In this document: in pieces, positions 4,812-5,437 of the stretch
Layout: each line of letters starts with the position of its first letter
Numbering within the stretch: the stretch's first letter is position 1
Assembly: GCA_002501855.1 (NCBI GenBank)
Contig: DAOM01000312.1
Location: 1,406 to 6,842 of the forward strand
Source: Candidatus Nitrosopolaris nunavutensis
GTDB lineage: Archaea; Thermoproteota; Nitrososphaeria; Nitrososphaerales; Nitrososphaeraceae
Length of the DNA: 5,437 nucleotides
Direction of reading: 5' to 3'
Position numbers and translations under genes: made by a program
Notes under the pieces: model-generated
The model's database searches: none
Told to the model about the DNA's origin: nothing
What the model saw: the letters and a program-made list of their open reading frames with translations, nothing else

Positions 4812-5271
4812 GCAAATTTACATCTACATGGAGATTGCATAGGTAGAAGCTGCAAAAGAAGATTGCAACGTGCTGATTAAAGTAAATCACGGATCGCCTT
4901 AGAACAGAAATATCAAGATGTCTAATTTCTGCACCAGCTTCAGTGAGAACTTTAACTGCAATTAAGGTTTCCTTTCCTATATTCGCGATTATATATGAAG
5001 TACCGCCACGGCTGACCTGATCCTTTAATAAGGGTATAAATGGCTTGTAGCTTTTTACTAACTCATCGCCAGTAATACAATAATAGGAATGTTTGACATT
5101 AAGCGATCTGTCGTAGGCTTCTTTTAATGCTCGTTTCCTTCCCTTGATGATGAACGTGGTGGCATTTTCCGAAGACGACAATATAATAACTACCGTGTAG
5201 TAGATTTTTAACCTTACTCGAATTGCGATAATCCGCTTTAAATATTCTGAGATGGTATAGAGCGTCTTCTC
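4792..5271 (-). pseudogene. Remnant of a sensor / histidine-kinase input domain
   Basis: The minus strand is open from 5271 to TAG 4792-4794 without any ATG; the only formal start is a TTG at 5181. The central part reads SENATTFIIKGRKRALKEAY, then LVKSYKPFIPLLKDQVSRGG, TSYIIANIGKETLIAVKVL and TEAGAEIRHLDISVLRRSVI. The RGG..xIxxIxKE.L..VK.L..AGAEIRHLD pattern matches the ligand-sensing region that precedes the kinase or TrmB-like part in many Nitrososphaera-type signalling proteins, as I recall them. After VIYFNQHVAIFF the frame runs on as an unconvincing hydrophobic tail to the kinase terminator. Both the beginning and any output domain (HisKA/HATPase or winged helix) are missing, so it cannot signal as such. 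The assignment is from motif memory and moderate. Confidence 0.6.
4793..4820. terminator. Perfect 10-bp inverted repeat across the kinase stop codon
   Basis: TAAATTTGCC (4793-4802) and GGCAAATTTA (4811-4820) pair fully around an 8-nt loop ATAATATA. The repeat contains the last codons and TAG of the kinase. On the other strand it contains the end of the sensor-domain relic. Its symmetry suits a bidirectional terminator or mRNA 3'-end stabiliser between convergent genes. No long T-run follows on either side. Confidence 0.55.
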
Positions 5272-5329
5272 CTATAAACAGTTTTTGGCCTGATGTGGGG
5301 CAGTTAAAGCATCAGTCTATAGTTGACAT
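5170..5329 (-). pseudogene. Broken small ORF with in-frame TGA
   Basis: From ATG 5329 the minus strand reads MSTID, a TGA at 5314-5312, then CFNCPTSGQKLFIGEDALYH and LRIFKADYRNSSKVKNLLHG on to about 5190 and beyond. A weak AAGGAT lies five nucleotides before the ATG. The CFNC motif could be half of a zinc site. It overlaps the open frame of the sensor relic in another register, so only one of the two readings need be real over 5190-5271. Selenocysteine is very unlikely in this lineage. Family not recognised. Confidence 0.3.
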
Positions 5330-5375
5330 TTATCCTTATTATGACTGAATGGCGTTTAACGATATGTAAAAGCGA

Positions 5376-5437
5376 GTGGGTACGGCCGCTATCGTAGCAG
5401 TATTATCTTTAGTTTTGATTACTTCCATGTTGTTCGG
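5376..5437 (+). CDS. N-terminus of a possible membrane or secreted protein, cut by the window edge
   Basis: From GTG 5376 the frame reads GTAAIVAVLSLVLITSMLFG after the start and runs off the window. This is a clean hydrophobic helix of the signal-peptide or membrane-anchor type. Just upstream, ATG 5364 is followed at once by TAA and then Lys-Arg in the same frame; the usual pattern for such a leader would be Met-x-Lys-Arg, so the original start may have been lost to a nonsense change, with GTG as a substitute. No ribosome site is seen. T-rich sequence around 5328-5340 is a weak promoter candidate. Confidence 0.35.
   Translation, partial: MGTAAIVAVLSLVLITSMLF

Noticed and set aside
5312..5314. 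In-frame TGA followed by CFNC as a selenocysteine codon
   Set aside because: Selenocysteine insertion is not known in this lineage, no insertion element was identified, and decay is the simpler reading given the neighbouring relics.

Overview
The window most likely comes from an archaeon of the ammonia-oxidising Nitrososphaerales (Thaumarchaeota) type. The evidence is archaeal expression signals: GGTGA/GGTGAT Shine-Dalgarno motifs 6-7 nt before two starts, and a TATA box 25 nt before an apparently leaderless start. There are also small zinc-ribbon proteins, a four-helix membrane protein and a sensor-domain remnant that I recall from that group. The lineage call comes from motif memory, not from a search.

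Intact genes are few and well spaced. They are a double zinc-ribbon microprotein (minus, 1167-1364), a one-ribbon small protein (plus, 2031-2336), a four-helix membrane protein (plus, 3305-3799) and a PPK2-type polyphosphate kinase (plus, 3996-4811). The kinase is the only gene with a clear biochemical function. A basic 63-residue ORF (plus, 784-975) is plausible but unrecognised.

Much of the rest looks like gene decay. Positions 1-430 hold a DJ-1/PfpI-family gene broken by a stop and at least two frameshifts. Position 953 has a good ribosome site and start, but the frame breaks after 17 codons. Positions 2458-2671 rejoin into a roughly 70-residue protein with one frameshift. On the minus strand, 2607-2987 is open except for one in-frame TAA, 3153-3317 is the tail end of a lost gene, and 4792-5271 is a piece of a sensor/histidine-kinase input domain. 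A further broken minus-strand frame lies at 5170-5329, and a possible membrane-protein start runs off the right edge.

The non-coding stretches carry several inverted repeats: paired hairpins at 624-687 and 1479-1532, a palindrome upstream of the 2031 gene, overlapping inverted repeats next to the TATA-like element of the kinase gene, and a perfect 10-bp inverted repeat across the kinase stop codon. No rRNA, tRNA, CRISPR array or intact mobile element was seen. The membrane protein and the kinase are adjacent on the same strand but about 200 bp apart, and the kinase appears to have its own promoter. I see no coherent multi-gene system; the window reads as an accessory region with a working PPK2, a few small zinc proteins and many gene relics.
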